Of a stretch of DNA of 38,139 nucleotides, positions 27,100 through 35,701 are shown in pieces. The stretch covers positions 1 through 38,139 of the forward strand of contig CAZOBJ010000024.1 in assembly GCA_964577825.1 (NCBI GenBank). The letters are read 5' to 3'. The position numbers were made by a program, and so were the translations under genes. The notes below the pieces were generated by a model. It did not search any database. It was not told the DNA's origin and saw nothing but the letters and a program-made list of their open reading frames with translations. The DNA comes from CAZOBJ01 sp964577825 (GTDB taxonomy: Bacteria; Planctomycetota; SZUA-567; JAFGNG01). The first letter of the stretch is position 1. Every line of letters begins with the position of its first letter.

Positions 27100-28479
27100 T
27101 CAGAACCACGGGGCTGCGTCCGCAGACGCCGTGCAATAGGCCGAGAGCACCTTGTTGATGCCGTTCGCCACGTGGAGGCAGTCGGCGGCCGTGTACCACT
27201 GGTTGAGCGAGATGCCGATCACGCGGTCGAACAGGTCGTCCGCCACGGGGCAGTCGCCCCTGGCGTACTCGATCCGGCCGCCGTTCTCAAGGTAGAACGG
27301 GCACTCGAAGGGGCAGTTCTCCTCCGTGGGGCCGGTCTTCTGCGTGATGGCGAACATGTAGGAGTACTGGTGCCAGTCGGGCCAGGCGTTCTTGCCCCGG
27401 ATGCCGGCGCCAATCCCTTCGGCCCGGAGCGCCTCGACGATCTTCTCGCCCAGCTCGATGGTCTCCGGGAAGAAGCGCAGCAGGTAGCCGACCTCGCCGT
27501 CGGGGTCGTTGAGCTTCTGCGGGACGATCTCCTTGAAGGTCTTCAGTCGGGACAGGATGCGCTTCTTGACCGTGCGGAAGCGCCGGACGGCGGCCGCCAT
27601 CTTCTTCAGTTGCACGGTGTCAACGGCGGCCTCCATCTCAGACATGCGGTAGTTGGTGCCGCAGAACAGCTCCCCCTTGTAACGCGGGGGCGCGAAGCGG
27701 CTCGGCCGCCAGAGGCCGCCGCACTCGGCAACGCCGTTGGCGCGCTCCCACAGGCGCTTGCCGTTCGTGATGATAAGCCCACCCTCTCCCCCACCCACGA
27801 TCTTGTAGGCCGAGATGCTGAAGCAGCCCAGGTCGCCGAACGTGCCGACAAGCCTGCCCTTGTACGTCGCGCCGCAGGACTGGGCGCAGTCCTCGACGAC
27901 CCTAAGCTTATGCCTGCGGGCGACGCGCATTATGGCGCCCATGTCGCAGACGCTGCCCATCACGCAGGTGGGCGCGATGGCGACCGTCCTCTTCGTGATG
28001 AGCGGCTCGATCTTAGCGGGGTCCATGGAGAGCGACTCGTCCACGTCGCAGAAGACCGGGATGCCCTTCGACTGGACAACCGCCGCCGCAGTCGCGAAGA
28101 AGCCGATGGCCGGGCAGATCACCTCCTTGCCCGGCCCCACCCCGACCGCGACGAACGCGGAGTGGAGCGCGCCGGTGCCCGAACTGACCCCGATGGCATA
28201 CTTCGTGCCGAACGTCTCGCGGGCCGTCCGCTCGAAGGCCTGAACGGAAGTCTCCTTCAGGTCGGAGTAGTAGTTCGCCAGGAAGGGCCCCCCGCCGAAG
28301 TCCTGCTCGGCGGCGGCCGCCCGTATCCGCTTGAGCACGGCGGGGGAAAAGCCGAAGCGCTTCGCCACGGCCATGAACTCCTGAAGGCCGATCTTGGGCT
28401 TGCCCTTCCCTTCGATCTGCGTCACGGCCTTCAGCCCGCCCCGGAGGGCGAGTTTCTGCACTTCTCGGTCCTTGGACAT
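27100..28479 (-). CDS. DegT/DnrJ/EryC1/StrS-family PLP-dependent aminotransferase
   Basis: A 459-residue fold type I enzyme. IGVSSGTGALHSAFVAVGVG is the glycine-rich phosphate site, VVEDCAQSCGATYKG contains the conserved Asp of the cofactor ring, and SISAYKIVGGGEGGLI carries the Schiff-base Lys226. FCGTNYRMSEMEAAV is the second conserved block. Members transaminate keto sugars, or in this longer lineage act on unknown substrates. The N-terminal 60 residues (LALRGGLKAVTQIEGKGKPK) are longer than in simple sugar aminotransferases. AGGAGA lies 6 nt before the ATG. It is divergent from the AraC regulator. Confidence 0.87.
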   Translation of the reverse strand: MSKDREVQKLALRGGLKAVTQIEGKGKPKIGLQEFMAVAKRFGFSPAVLKRIRAAAAEQDFGGGPFLANYYSDLKETSVQAFERTARETFGTKYAIGVSSGTGALHSAFVAVGVGPGKEVICPAIGFFATAAAVVQSKGIPVFCDVDESLSMDPAKIEPLITKRTVAIAPTCVMGSVCDMGAIMRVARRHKLRVVEDCAQSCGATYKGRLVGTFGDLGCFSISAYKIVGGGEGGLIITNGKRLWERANGVAECGGLWRPSRFAPPRYKGELFCGTNYRMSEMEAAVDTVQLKKMAAAVRRFRTVKKRILSRLKTFKEIVPQKLNDPDGEVGYLLRFFPETIELGEKIVEALRAEGIGAGIRGKNAWPDWHQYSYMFAITQKTGPTEENCPFECPFYLENGGRIEYARGDCPVADDLFDRVIGISLNQWYTAADCLHVANGINKVLSAYCTASADAAPWF

Positions 28480-28512
28480 CCCGTGTCTCCTGGAGCTTCA
28501 GGACTGGACGGC

Positions 28513-28537
28513 CGCGCCCCGTTGACGCCGGGGCGCG
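28513..28537. repeat. Inverted repeat between divergent degT and araC genes, candidate operator
   Basis: A perfect 9-bp inverted repeat, CGCGCCCCG (28513-28521) and CGGGGCGCG (28529-28537), separated by TTGACGC. On the minus strand it would sit at the start of the DegT transcript; on the plus strand the loop holds a -35-like TTGACG. It could be an operator or a 5' RNA hairpin. Confidence 0.45.
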
Positions 28538-28543
28538 CTTACA

Positions 28544-28571
28544 TTATCCTGCATGGGTCACTCACGCACAA
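28544..28571 (-). promoter_or_regulatory. Probable promoter of the degT/deacetylase pair
   Basis: On the minus strand TTGTGC (28571-28566), 16-nt spacer, GATAAT (28549-28544). Initiation falls near 28537, at the edge of the inverted repeat. Confidence 0.45.
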
Positions 28572-28597
28572 GTATTATAACCTGCGAGGAAAAAGGG

Positions 28598-29482
28598 ATG
28601 CTGCAAAAGGCGTTCGATATCGTGCACGTTCCTCCCAGCGCTTCACTCGTCCTGGCCGAACACGAGGTGAACCCGCCCCTGCCGCGCGCCGGCAGGTGGC
28701 TGGGCCCGTTCCGGCATGGGGTCTGGACACTCGACTATTGCGGCTGGCTCGGGATGCGCGTGCGCGTGGGACGCGACGGCGAGGTCGCCCCCGCGGCGCC
28801 CCGCGCGCCCGGCACCTGGCATCTCTACGCCCCCAACACCGTGTACTCCGAGCGACAGGACCGCCCCGAACTGCGCAAGGAGGACATGTGGCTGCAATTC
28901 ATCCTGGGCGAGCCATGGCCGCTCATCTCCGGGCGAAGGTTCACGGTCATTGCAGACCCGGAGCAGCGCCTGGCGCAGCACGTCCGCACGATAGCGGCAG
29001 CCGAGAGGTCGGGCCAGCCCGGCCACAGGGTGCTCTCCGAAGGGCTGCTGACGGCCATCCTGGGCGAGATACTCATCGCCGCCCTCGGCGGCGGCCAGAG
29101 CACCCGCGCCGGCCCGTGGCGCGTCCGGTCACCGCAGTCCCACGCCGAATCCCGCGCCGACCGCCTGCTGTCCAGGGTTGACGCCGTCGTGACCAAACGC
29201 CTGGCGTCCCCGCCGTCCCTGGCGGAGCTGGCGGACGCGCTGAGCGTGTCGGTCTCGTCCCTGTCGCATCGCTTCAAGTCGGAGACGGGCATGACCGTCG
29301 TGGAGCGGGTCCGCTGGCTGCGGGTCAGGGAGGCGCGCCGCCGCCTGGCGCTGCCCGGGGCGACGGTCAAGTCCGTCGCGTACGACCTGGGGTTCTCCAG
29401 TCCGGCCTACTTCTCCACGGTGTTCACGGCGGTCAGCGGGATCAGCCCGGGCGCGTACCTGGGCGGCCTGCGGGCGGACTGA
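28598..29482 (+). CDS. AraC-family transcriptional regulator
   Basis: About 294 residues. The N-terminal 110 residues suggest a cupin-like ligand-binding domain (GTWHLYAPNTVYSERQD). The C-terminal 100 residues are a double helix-turn-helix: PSLAELADALSVSVSSLSHR, FKSETGMTVVERVRWLRVREA, then VKSVAYDLGFSSPAYFSTVF and the AraC closing GISPGAYLGG. ATG 28598 was chosen because GAGG lies 8 nt upstream; an earlier ATG at 28553 lacks a ribosome site. It probably controls the divergent DegT/deacetylase pair or the carbohydrate genes downstream in response to a sugar, by analogy with the family. Confidence 0.87.
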   Translation: MLQKAFDIVHVPPSASLVLAEHEVNPPLPRAGRWLGPFRHGVWTLDYCGWLGMRVRVGRDGEVAPAAPRAPGTWHLYAPNTVYSERQDRPELRKEDMWLQFILGEPWPLISGRRFTVIADPEQRLAQHVRTIAAAERSGQPGHRVLSEGLLTAILGEILIAALGGGQSTRAGPWRVRSPQSHAESRADRLLSRVDAVVTKRLASPPSLAELADALSVSVSSLSHRFKSETGMTVVERVRWLRVREARRRLALPGATVKSVAYDLGFSSPAYFSTVFTAVSGISPGAYLGGLRAD

Positions 29483-29491
29483 GCCGAAAGG

Positions 29492-30217
29492 CTACGCGCC
29501 CTCGGCCATCTCCCGGCGGATCAGCCCGGCCAGGTGGTCCACGATGGCCGCGACGGCCTGCTCGCCGAGCTCAGCGGAGGCGGCCTCGCGCAGGTCCTCC
29601 TGGAAGCGCCACGTGCCGGTCGGGGAGCGGAACCCCCACGGGTTCGGCCGGGGCGCGTAGTCGGCGGGGACCTCCAGCTCCTGCCGGAAGCGGTCCATCC
29701 GCACCAGTTCGGGGAAGAGCGCCAGCGCCATCGAGGTCTCAAACTTGCCGGCGTGGTCGCAGGGCGCCTCGCCGTTCGGCATAGTCACGCCCTCATACTC
29801 GGCCTGGGCGATGATGCGCAGGTCGTGCCCGCGCCGGTAGGCCTCCGCCGCCTCGCGTATCGTCTCCAACTGGAACCGCCCGTAGTGCCCGGTCAGGAGC
29901 ACCGCGAGCCGCGCGCCCATCTTCTCGATGTTCTCGAAGAACTCCGTGAAGACCCGTTCGACCAGGTCCTTGCTGAACGTGATGGTGCCGCGCATCTCGT
30001 CGAAGCCCACCACGCCGAACCATTGGAGCGGCAGGAGGACCGCGCCGGTGCGCTCCGCCAGCCGCTCGGCGATGGCGTACATCTTCAGCGCGTCGAGCCC
30101 GAGCGGCAGGTGGTCGCCGTGCCATTCCAGGATGCCCGTCGGCAGGATGACGACGGGACAGCGGTCCATCGCCGCCTTGAACTCAGCCGGGGTCATCTCC
30201 TGCGCTCTATGCATCAC
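29492..30217 (-). CDS. Creatininase-family amidohydrolase
   Basis: A 241-residue protein. The metal-binding region PTGILEWHGDHLPLGLD corresponds to the family pattern P-GS-EQHGPHLPLGTD, keeping the Glu, His and Asp ligands. LLTGHYGRFQLETI keeps the His of the usual NGHGGN, and DHAGKFETSMAL keeps the HAG-x-x-ETS block. Members open cyclic amides such as creatinine or formyl-aminopyrimidines; the substrate here is unknown. The start is given as GTG 30217, which shares GTGA with the upstream gene; ATG 30214 also fits, with GGAGGAG upstream. It is translationally coupled to the Gfo/Idh/MocA gene. Confidence 0.83.
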   Translation of the reverse strand: MMHRAQEMTPAEFKAAMDRCPVVILPTGILEWHGDHLPLGLDALKMYAIAERLAERTGAVLLPLQWFGVVGFDEMRGTITFSKDLVERVFTEFFENIEKMGARLAVLLTGHYGRFQLETIREAAEAYRRGHDLRIIAQAEYEGVTMPNGEAPCDHAGKFETSMALALFPELVRMDRFRQELEVPADYAPRPNPWGFRSPTGTWRFQEDLREAASAELGEQAVAAIVDHLAGLIRREMAEGA

Positions 30218-31437
30218 GCTCTCTCCTCCCCGCTCGGGAAGTCCCCGTAGTCCACCAGGGACACCTCTCTGCCCGCCCGGCTCCAGGCTGCGCCCGCCTC
30301 GGCCGGGAGGATGCCCCGCTCGTAGCAGTCCACCATCGTCTCGTGCAGGCCCTCGACCCAGGTCCGCCGGCCGCCCGGCTCCCCCTCGACGTGCACGAGT
30401 TCGGGCGGGAAGCCTGCGATCTCGGGGACGGAATCGTGCAGGCCGTTCATGCAGAGCGTCTGCGCACTGGCCGCCTCGACGGGGCAGGCCAGGTCCGCAG
30501 TGCCGTCGCGCACGGCCTCCAGCGCGGCGGCCAGCTTCACGTCCGGGCGGCCGTAAGGCTGGGGATAGGTCTTGACCGAGCCGTCCTCGAACCGCGCCTC
30601 GATCGTGCCGTCCTGCACGTCCAGTGCGATCACGGCGCGCTCGAACTCGTACCGGAAGAAGGGCCCGTCAAGCCTGTCCGTCGCGTGCGAGGTGTAGAAG
30701 AGGACCTCGACGCCGTCCGCCGTGTGGCAGCGCAGGGCCGCCGTGTCGAAGTTCCCGATGTCATGGGCGCGATAGAGTTCGCCGACCACGTCCACGGGCG
30801 CCGCGCTCGTGTTCCACTCATCGCCGAGGCAGAAGAACATGTTGTGCAGGTAGTGCGCGCAGGCGTTGTTGACGGGGCTGTCGAGTATCCAGTTGCCCTG
30901 CGCATCGCGGGAGGCGCCGGCCCAGTTGTTGCGCCGGTAATAACCCTCGTTGCGCGGCCAGAGGGCGATGCACTTCAGGCGCCTCGGCGCGCCGAAGAGG
31001 CCGCTGCGGATGTCGTGCTTGAGCGCCTGTATCTCGTCGCTGAAGGACCACTGGTAGCCGATGGCGACGAAGCGCCCGGCCCGGTCCCGCGCCTCCGCCA
31101 TCCGGCGGGCCTCCTGGACGGTGGCCCCGAGGGGCTTCTCGCAGAGCACGTGCGAACCGCCGGCCAGCGCCCGGAGCGTCTGGGGACAGTGGAAGTGGAT
31201 GGGCGAGGATATGACGGCCAGGTCGGCGGCGCCTGCGGCGTAGAAGTCCTCCAGACGGTCATAGAACGGGACGCCCAGCTCTTGCAGTTCGGGCAGGCAG
31301 TCGCTGCGTTCGGGGTGGGGATCCACCGCGCCCGCTATCCGGCAGTCGAACCGCTCCCGCAGCTTCAGGGCGGAACGCACCATGCCTGCGCCGTATCCGC
31401 CGACGGCGACGAAGACCACCTCGATGGGCTCTGCCAT
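30214..31437 (-). CDS. Gfo/Idh/MocA-family oxidoreductase
   Basis: A 407-residue protein. The N-terminal Rossmann domain begins IEVVFVAVGGYGAGMV, a variant nucleotide loop. ISSPIHFHCPQTLRAL and the diagnostic HVLCEKPLGATVQEA follow (about 115-130), then FVAIGYQWSFSDEIQALK of the C-terminal domain. Members oxidise or epimerise sugars and cyclitols with NAD(P). ATG 31437 was chosen because GGAGG lies 7 nt upstream and the Rossmann strand starts at once; a longer open frame to 31689 overlaps the divergent gene and its promoter. The creatininase-family gene follows with overlapping stop and start. Confidence 0.88.
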   Translation of the reverse strand: MAEPIEVVFVAVGGYGAGMVRSALKLRERFDCRIAGAVDPHPERSDCLPELQELGVPFYDRLEDFYAAGAADLAVISSPIHFHCPQTLRALAGGSHVLCEKPLGATVQEARRMAEARDRAGRFVAIGYQWSFSDEIQALKHDIRSGLFGAPRRLKCIALWPRNEGYYRRNNWAGASRDAQGNWILDSPVNNACAHYLHNMFFCLGDEWNTSAAPVDVVGELYRAHDIGNFDTAALRCHTADGVEVLFYTSHATDRLDGPFFRYEFERAVIALDVQDGTIEARFEDGSVKTYPQPYGRPDVKLAAALEAVRDGTADLACPVEAASAQTLCMNGLHDSVPEIAGFPPELVHVEGEPGGRRTWVEGLHETMVDCYERGILPAEAGAAWSRAGREVSLVDYGDFPSGEERA

Positions 31438-31473
31438 GTAACGCCTCCGCAGGAATGAGAGCAAGACCGGCAC

Positions 31474-31502
31474 ATTCTGACGCCCGGTGGCGGCGTTTGC
31501 AA
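31474..31502 (-). promoter_or_regulatory. Promoter of the Gfo/Idh/MocA-creatininase pair
   Basis: On the minus strand TTGCAA (31502-31497), 17-nt spacer, CAGAAT (31479-31474), about 37 nt before ATG 31437. Confidence 0.55.
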
Positions 31503-31530
31503 CGCGCCGCCGCTTTCGCGGGGCCTCTGG

Positions 31531-31559
31531 TTGATATCCCGCGCGGCCCGGCATAGAAT
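31531..31559 (+). promoter_or_regulatory. Promoter of the UroD-family gene
   Basis: TTGATA (31531-31536), 17-nt spacer, TAGAAT (31554-31559). Both boxes match 5 of 6 consensus bases. It lies back to back with the promoter of the divergent oxidoreductase. Confidence 0.7.
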
Positions 31560-31591
31560 CCCGGCCTGTCACGTCGCCGGGAGGCCCGACC

Positions 31592-32656
31592 ATGAACCGC
31601 AGGGAGCGCCTGGAGGCCGCTTTCGCGCTGGAGGCGCCCGACCACACGCCCATCCTGGGCGGCTGGATCGCCTGTCCCGAGCACATCATGGCCCTGGCTG
31701 GCGCGGACGAGGCGGCCTACTGGGCCGACCCGGTCGCCGTTTCAATCGAAGCCTACAGGAAACTCGGCTCGGACGGGCTCATCGGCGTCTTCGTGCCGCG
31801 CGGGCAAGAGGACTTCCGCTGCGTGGACCACGAGACCTACCAGCGGGCCGGCAGCGACATGTCGCTCAGGGAAGCGGTCGAGAAGATAGACGCGATGCCT
31901 GGCCCGGAGGAGATCGAGCGGAGCTTCGACCTCGAAGCCGAGTACGAGGAGTTCAGCGCGTCGCTCCGCTCAATGCAGCGGGCCTGCGGCGAGATGCTCT
32001 GGATGCCCGCCCAGTGGAGCGCCGGGGCGCGGGTGACCTGGTACGCGGAGTTCGGCTACGAGAACTTCTTCACCATAGTCGGCCTTCATCCCGAACGGGC
32101 ACGGAAACTCATGGAGGTCGGCGGCGCCCGGGGCCACTGCCGCAGCCGCCTCATCGCGCGGGCAGTGTGCGAGGGGCTCTACCCGAGGGCCTGCCTGCTG
32201 GGGGAAGACATCTGCACCCAACGCGGCCCGATGATCTCGCCGTCCTTCATGGCGAAGCATTACTTCCCCCAGCTCGCATACGGCATCCGACCCCTGCTTG
32301 AGGCCGGCTGCAAGGTCGTCTGGCACTGCGACGGCGACGTGCGACTCCTGATGGACATGCTGCTGGACGCCGGAGTCCAGGGGTTCCAAGGGTTTCAGCC
32401 GGAGTGCGGCGTCACGCTCGAAATGGTGGTCAGAAAACGTACGCGGGACGGGGCTCCCCTGCTGATACTCGGCCCGTTGGCCGTGACGACCGAACTGCCC
32501 GCCTGCACGCCGGAGCAGGTCAGGGAGAAGGTCCGCCGCGCCGTCAAGGTCTGCCGCGGCAGGGCATCGCTGGTGATGTTTACCTCCAACACCATCAACC
32601 CGGACGTGCCGCTGGAGAACATCATCGCCATGCACGAGTCGGTGCGCGAAGGGTGA
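31592..32656 (+). CDS. Uroporphyrinogen decarboxylase-family protein (MtaA/CmuA-like)
   Basis: A 354-residue protein of the UroD barrel family. It opens MNRRERLEAAFALEAPDHTP, typical of the non-heme UroD-like group related to corrinoid methyltransferases. LLGEDICTQRGPMISPSFMA and VVWHCDGDVRLLMDMLLDAG are the family's conserved segments; the His and Cys pattern there resembles zinc sites of MtaA-type enzymes. True HemE motifs are absent, so heme synthesis is unlikely. No corrinoid protein gene is adjacent. Such genes often neighbour Gfo/Idh/MocA and glycan genes in Planctomycetota-like bacteria, where their role is unclear. GGGAGG precedes ATG 31592. Confidence 0.83.
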   Translation: MNRRERLEAAFALEAPDHTPILGGWIACPEHIMALAGADEAAYWADPVAVSIEAYRKLGSDGLIGVFVPRGQEDFRCVDHETYQRAGSDMSLREAVEKIDAMPGPEEIERSFDLEAEYEEFSASLRSMQRACGEMLWMPAQWSAGARVTWYAEFGYENFFTIVGLHPERARKLMEVGGARGHCRSRLIARAVCEGLYPRACLLGEDICTQRGPMISPSFMAKHYFPQLAYGIRPLLEAGCKVVWHCDGDVRLLMDMLLDAGVQGFQGFQPECGVTLEMVVRKRTRDGAPLLILGPLAVTTELPACTPEQVREKVRRAVKVCRGRASLVMFTSNTINPDVPLENIIAMHESVREG

Positions 32657-32776
32657 GGCGGGGAGGACGCGACGAAGAGGCGGATGAGTGGAGTTGATTA
32701 CCCGCCGGCTTGCCGGTAAGGTAAAGCCCACGACGGGTACAATGGCGGGAAGACAGGTGAACGGAGGGAAGGAACG

Positions 32777-35581
32777 ATGGTCAGACTGATTGTCGTGATG
32801 GCTGTGGTTTGCATGATATCGGGCGTGGCGCTCGGCGCCGAGGCCAGTTTCCAGGGCCTGCCTGACAGGGGGGCCGTTCACATCACCAGGGACGGCGTGC
32901 CCTACCTGCAGTTCGGCACCGAGTCCTGGGGAGCCAACTGGTCATACATGCGCATAGGCGGCACCATGGCCAAGGAGGACGGCGCCACGGTGCACCACCT
33001 GAAGTTAGAGGACGGCAGGCAGCCCGGCCCGGAACTCAAGCTGGACATCGTCGCGCAGGCCACCGGGCCCAGGCAGTTGACCTGCGTCTATAACCTGAGC
33101 ACAAGCCAGGACGTCAATCTGGTCTATGCCATAATCGGCATCGAAACCGGGAAGGTGCTCGATGGCACGACCGTCCGCGCGAAGCGCGCCGACGGCAGCA
33201 CCGACCGACAGGTGCTGCCCCTGGACCGCCAGGGCCTTGGGGAAGCCGTGCAGGAGATCACCTTCACGGACAAGGACGGACTGGTGACCAAGGTCTCGTT
33301 CAATCCGGCCCTGGACGTCGCCTCCGATAAGACCCTCCGCGTGGCCCTTGCAGCGGACCAGTTCAAGGCGTCCGACCCGCGGCACGTGACCGTGACCCTG
33401 GACCTGCCCGGCGACCTCACCTACTACGCGGCCGTGGACGACGTCCCGGACGAACCCGACTTCGGCAAGTGGTACACCTGGCAGCCGAAGCACGACTACG
33501 ACGTGCCCAGCGTGATCGGCATGGACGACTGGTCGGACGCCCCGGCCGGCGCGAAGGGCCGCGTCGTGCGCAAAGGCGGCGACCTGCTGTACGGCGGCGA
33601 GCCGATCAAGTGCTGGGGGCTCAACAACTGCTACGGGGCCTGCTCGCCCGAGAAGGAGCGGGCCGAAAAGTGCGCCTACATGTACCGTAAATATGGAATC
33701 AACACCGTAAGGCTGCACAAGTACGCTGACGGCCCCGGCAAAGGCGTGCTGGCGCAGGACAGCGCGGCCGAGTATAACCCCGAGGCGCTCGACCGCATGG
33801 ACTACTACGTCGCCAAGCTCAAGGAGGCCGGCATCTTCGTCTTGCTGTCCACCCAGTTCGGCCCCGTCAACGCCGGGTCGGCGGACGTGCGGGACATCCC
33901 CTACCTGGCGGAGTTCGGCACGGTCCAGAGCGGCAAGCGCGTCTCCATGCCGGCCAGCAGCTCCTACTACTCCCCCGAGATACAGAAACTGCACATCCGC
34001 CAGGCGGTGAACCTGCTGAAGCACCGCAACCCGTACACCGGCTTGACCTACGCCGAGGATCCCTGCATCATCGCCTTTGAGATCCTCAATGAGCAAAGCA
34101 TCCTGTTCTATACCTCGATGAGCCCGCTGAAGGCGAGCGAGACGATCCGCCGGATCACGGGCAAGCGCTTCTGCGACTGGCTCCGGGACCGCTATGGCAC
34201 GCAGGAGAAGCTCGTCGAGGCGTGGGGCAAGCAGGCGTTCGACTCCTTCGCCAACGAGGGCTTCCCGCCCGTCGGCGAGAGCCTGGACAAGGACAACATC
34301 CTGCCCATCGGCAACCCCTGGTTCTGGGACCCGGATAACCTGGCCGACTCGCAGAACTTCCGCAGGCGCCGCCTGCTGGACTCGCTGGAGTTCCTCTACG
34401 TGCTCCAGAACGATGCATACGCCGGGTGGGTCGCGGCGGTGCGCGCGGTCGGCTATGAGGGCGAGGTACTCGGCTCGAACTGGCAGGCCGGCCAGAACGC
34501 CAGCCACTACTACAACCTGCACTCGGACTACCTGGTGGGGCTCATTGACCGCCACAACTACTTCGGCGGCTGGAAGAGCATGCTCAGCGTGCCGGGCTCG
34601 GCCATGTTTAGCTCTGGGATGCAGCAGGTGGCCGACCGCCCGTTCATGCTCTCGGAATGGATCCACACCTACCCGAGCGAGTGGGGCGCGGAGGGCCCGG
34701 CCATCATCGGCGCGTACGGCCTGGGGCTCCAGGACTGGGACGTCTCCTACATGTTCCAGAACGGCGACACCGGCACGTTCAGCAGCGAGGTCGGCCGGAG
34801 CACGTGGGACGTGACCGCCCCGCAGATACTGGGGCTCTTCCCCGCCGTCGCGCGGCAGGTTCGCCGCCAGGACGTGCGGGCCTCGGACGTGCTCGCCACG
34901 CGCTACGTCCACATCCCCTCGCTGCGCGAGGAGAAGCTCGGATTCCGCGACAGCGTGGCGCAGGAGTACGACATCAAGTCCTTCAACTCCGACAAGGTGC
35001 CCGCCAAGACGCTGGCCGTGGCGCGCGCGGTGGTCGAGTTCACCGACCGGTACCGTGACACGCCGGCCTACGACCCCGAGAAGGCGCGCGAAGGCGGCGC
35101 CTACGTCTCGACGACCGGGCAACTGCGCTGGACCCCCGGCCAAGACGCCGTTGACGGCCACTTCACGATGGACACGGCGGCCACCAAGGCGGTCGTCGGC
35201 TTCGCCGAGGGCGAGACCTGCCGGCTCGGCAACGTAACCATCACGCCGAGGTCCCGCTTCGCAGCGATCTACGTCACCGCCAAGGAGCCTGACAAGGACC
35301 TGGCCGGCTCGAAGAGCCTGCTGGTCGTGGCCATCGCCCGCGCCCGCAACACGGGCATGAAGTGGGCGGCGGGCCGGCGCGTGCTGGCGAAGGGCAAGGG
35401 GCCCATCCTCATGGAGCCCGTGCTGGCGGAGATCGCACTCGCCCGGGCCGGGACGCCGAAGGTGTACGTGCTCGACCACGACGGCCGCCGCACCGGCAAG
35501 ACCGTCCCGGTGAGCAACGGTGCCTTCAAGATAGACGGCGCCGCCTACAAGACCCCCTACTACGAGATCGCTTACGAGTAG
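32777..35581 (+). CDS. Large secreted glycoside hydrolase, clan GH-A type (copy 1)
   Basis: A 934-residue protein with signal peptide MVRLIVVMAVVCMISGVALG followed by AEA. Residues 25-230 form an N-terminal beta-rich domain of unknown type. A (beta/alpha)8 domain spans roughly 240-690, with KCWGLNNCYGACSPEKERAE and NTVRLHKYAD. The predicted acid/base is Glu439 in FEILNEQS and the nucleophile is Glu627 in LSEWIHTYP, the spacing and context of cellulase-like clan GH-A enzymes. The C-terminal beta domain has YVSTTGQLRWTPGQDA and HFTMDTAATKAVVG, seen in beta-galactosidase-like relatives. The substrate is unknown. GGAGG-type sequence precedes ATG 32777. A close paralog follows at 35702. Confidence 0.85.
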   Translation: MVRLIVVMAVVCMISGVALGAEASFQGLPDRGAVHITRDGVPYLQFGTESWGANWSYMRIGGTMAKEDGATVHHLKLEDGRQPGPELKLDIVAQATGPRQLTCVYNLSTSQDVNLVYAIIGIETGKVLDGTTVRAKRADGSTDRQVLPLDRQGLGEAVQEITFTDKDGLVTKVSFNPALDVASDKTLRVALAADQFKASDPRHVTVTLDLPGDLTYYAAVDDVPDEPDFGKWYTWQPKHDYDVPSVIGMDDWSDAPAGAKGRVVRKGGDLLYGGEPIKCWGLNNCYGACSPEKERAEKCAYMYRKYGINTVRLHKYADGPGKGVLAQDSAAEYNPEALDRMDYYVAKLKEAGIFVLLSTQFGPVNAGSADVRDIPYLAEFGTVQSGKRVSMPASSSYYSPEIQKLHIRQAVNLLKHRNPYTGLTYAEDPCIIAFEILNEQSILFYTSMSPLKASETIRRITGKRFCDWLRDRYGTQEKLVEAWGKQAFDSFANEGFPPVGESLDKDNILPIGNPWFWDPDNLADSQNFRRRRLLDSLEFLYVLQNDAYAGWVAAVRAVGYEGEVLGSNWQAGQNASHYYNLHSDYLVGLIDRHNYFGGWKSMLSVPGSAMFSSGMQQVADRPFMLSEWIHTYPSEWGAEGPAIIGAYGLGLQDWDVSYMFQNGDTGTFSSEVGRSTWDVTAPQILGLFPAVARQVRRQDVRASDVLATRYVHIPSLREEKLGFRDSVAQEYDIKSFNSDKVPAKTLAVARAVVEFTDRYRDTPAYDPEKAREGGAYVSTTGQLRWTPGQDAVDGHFTMDTAATKAVVGFAEGETCRLGNVTITPRSRFAAIYVTAKEPDKDLAGSKSLLVVAIARARNTGMKWAAGRRVLAKGKGPILMEPVLAEIALARAGTPKVYVLDHDGRRTGKTVPVSNGAFKIDGAAYKTPYYEIAYE

Positions 35582-35607
35582 GCTGCGGGGCGGCTGACTG
35601 TGTTTCG

Positions 35608-35637
35608 GCGGCGGGGGCCCGAGAGTGCCCCCGCCGC
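35608..35637 (+). terminator. Strong hairpin between the two hydrolase genes
   Basis: A perfect 11-bp stem GCGGCGGGGGC (35608-35618) with its complement (35627-35637), loop CCGAGAGT, starting 27 nt after the copy 1 stop. A second 6-bp stem GGCGGG/CCCGCC lies at 35644-35665. There is no T-run, so it may be a weak terminator or an RNA-stabilising structure. Confidence 0.45.
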
Positions 35638-35701
35638 TGGTTAGGCGGGCCATGTCCGTCCCGCCGGGGCGCACAGTACGGGGAGACGGAGGTATGGTGG
35701 A

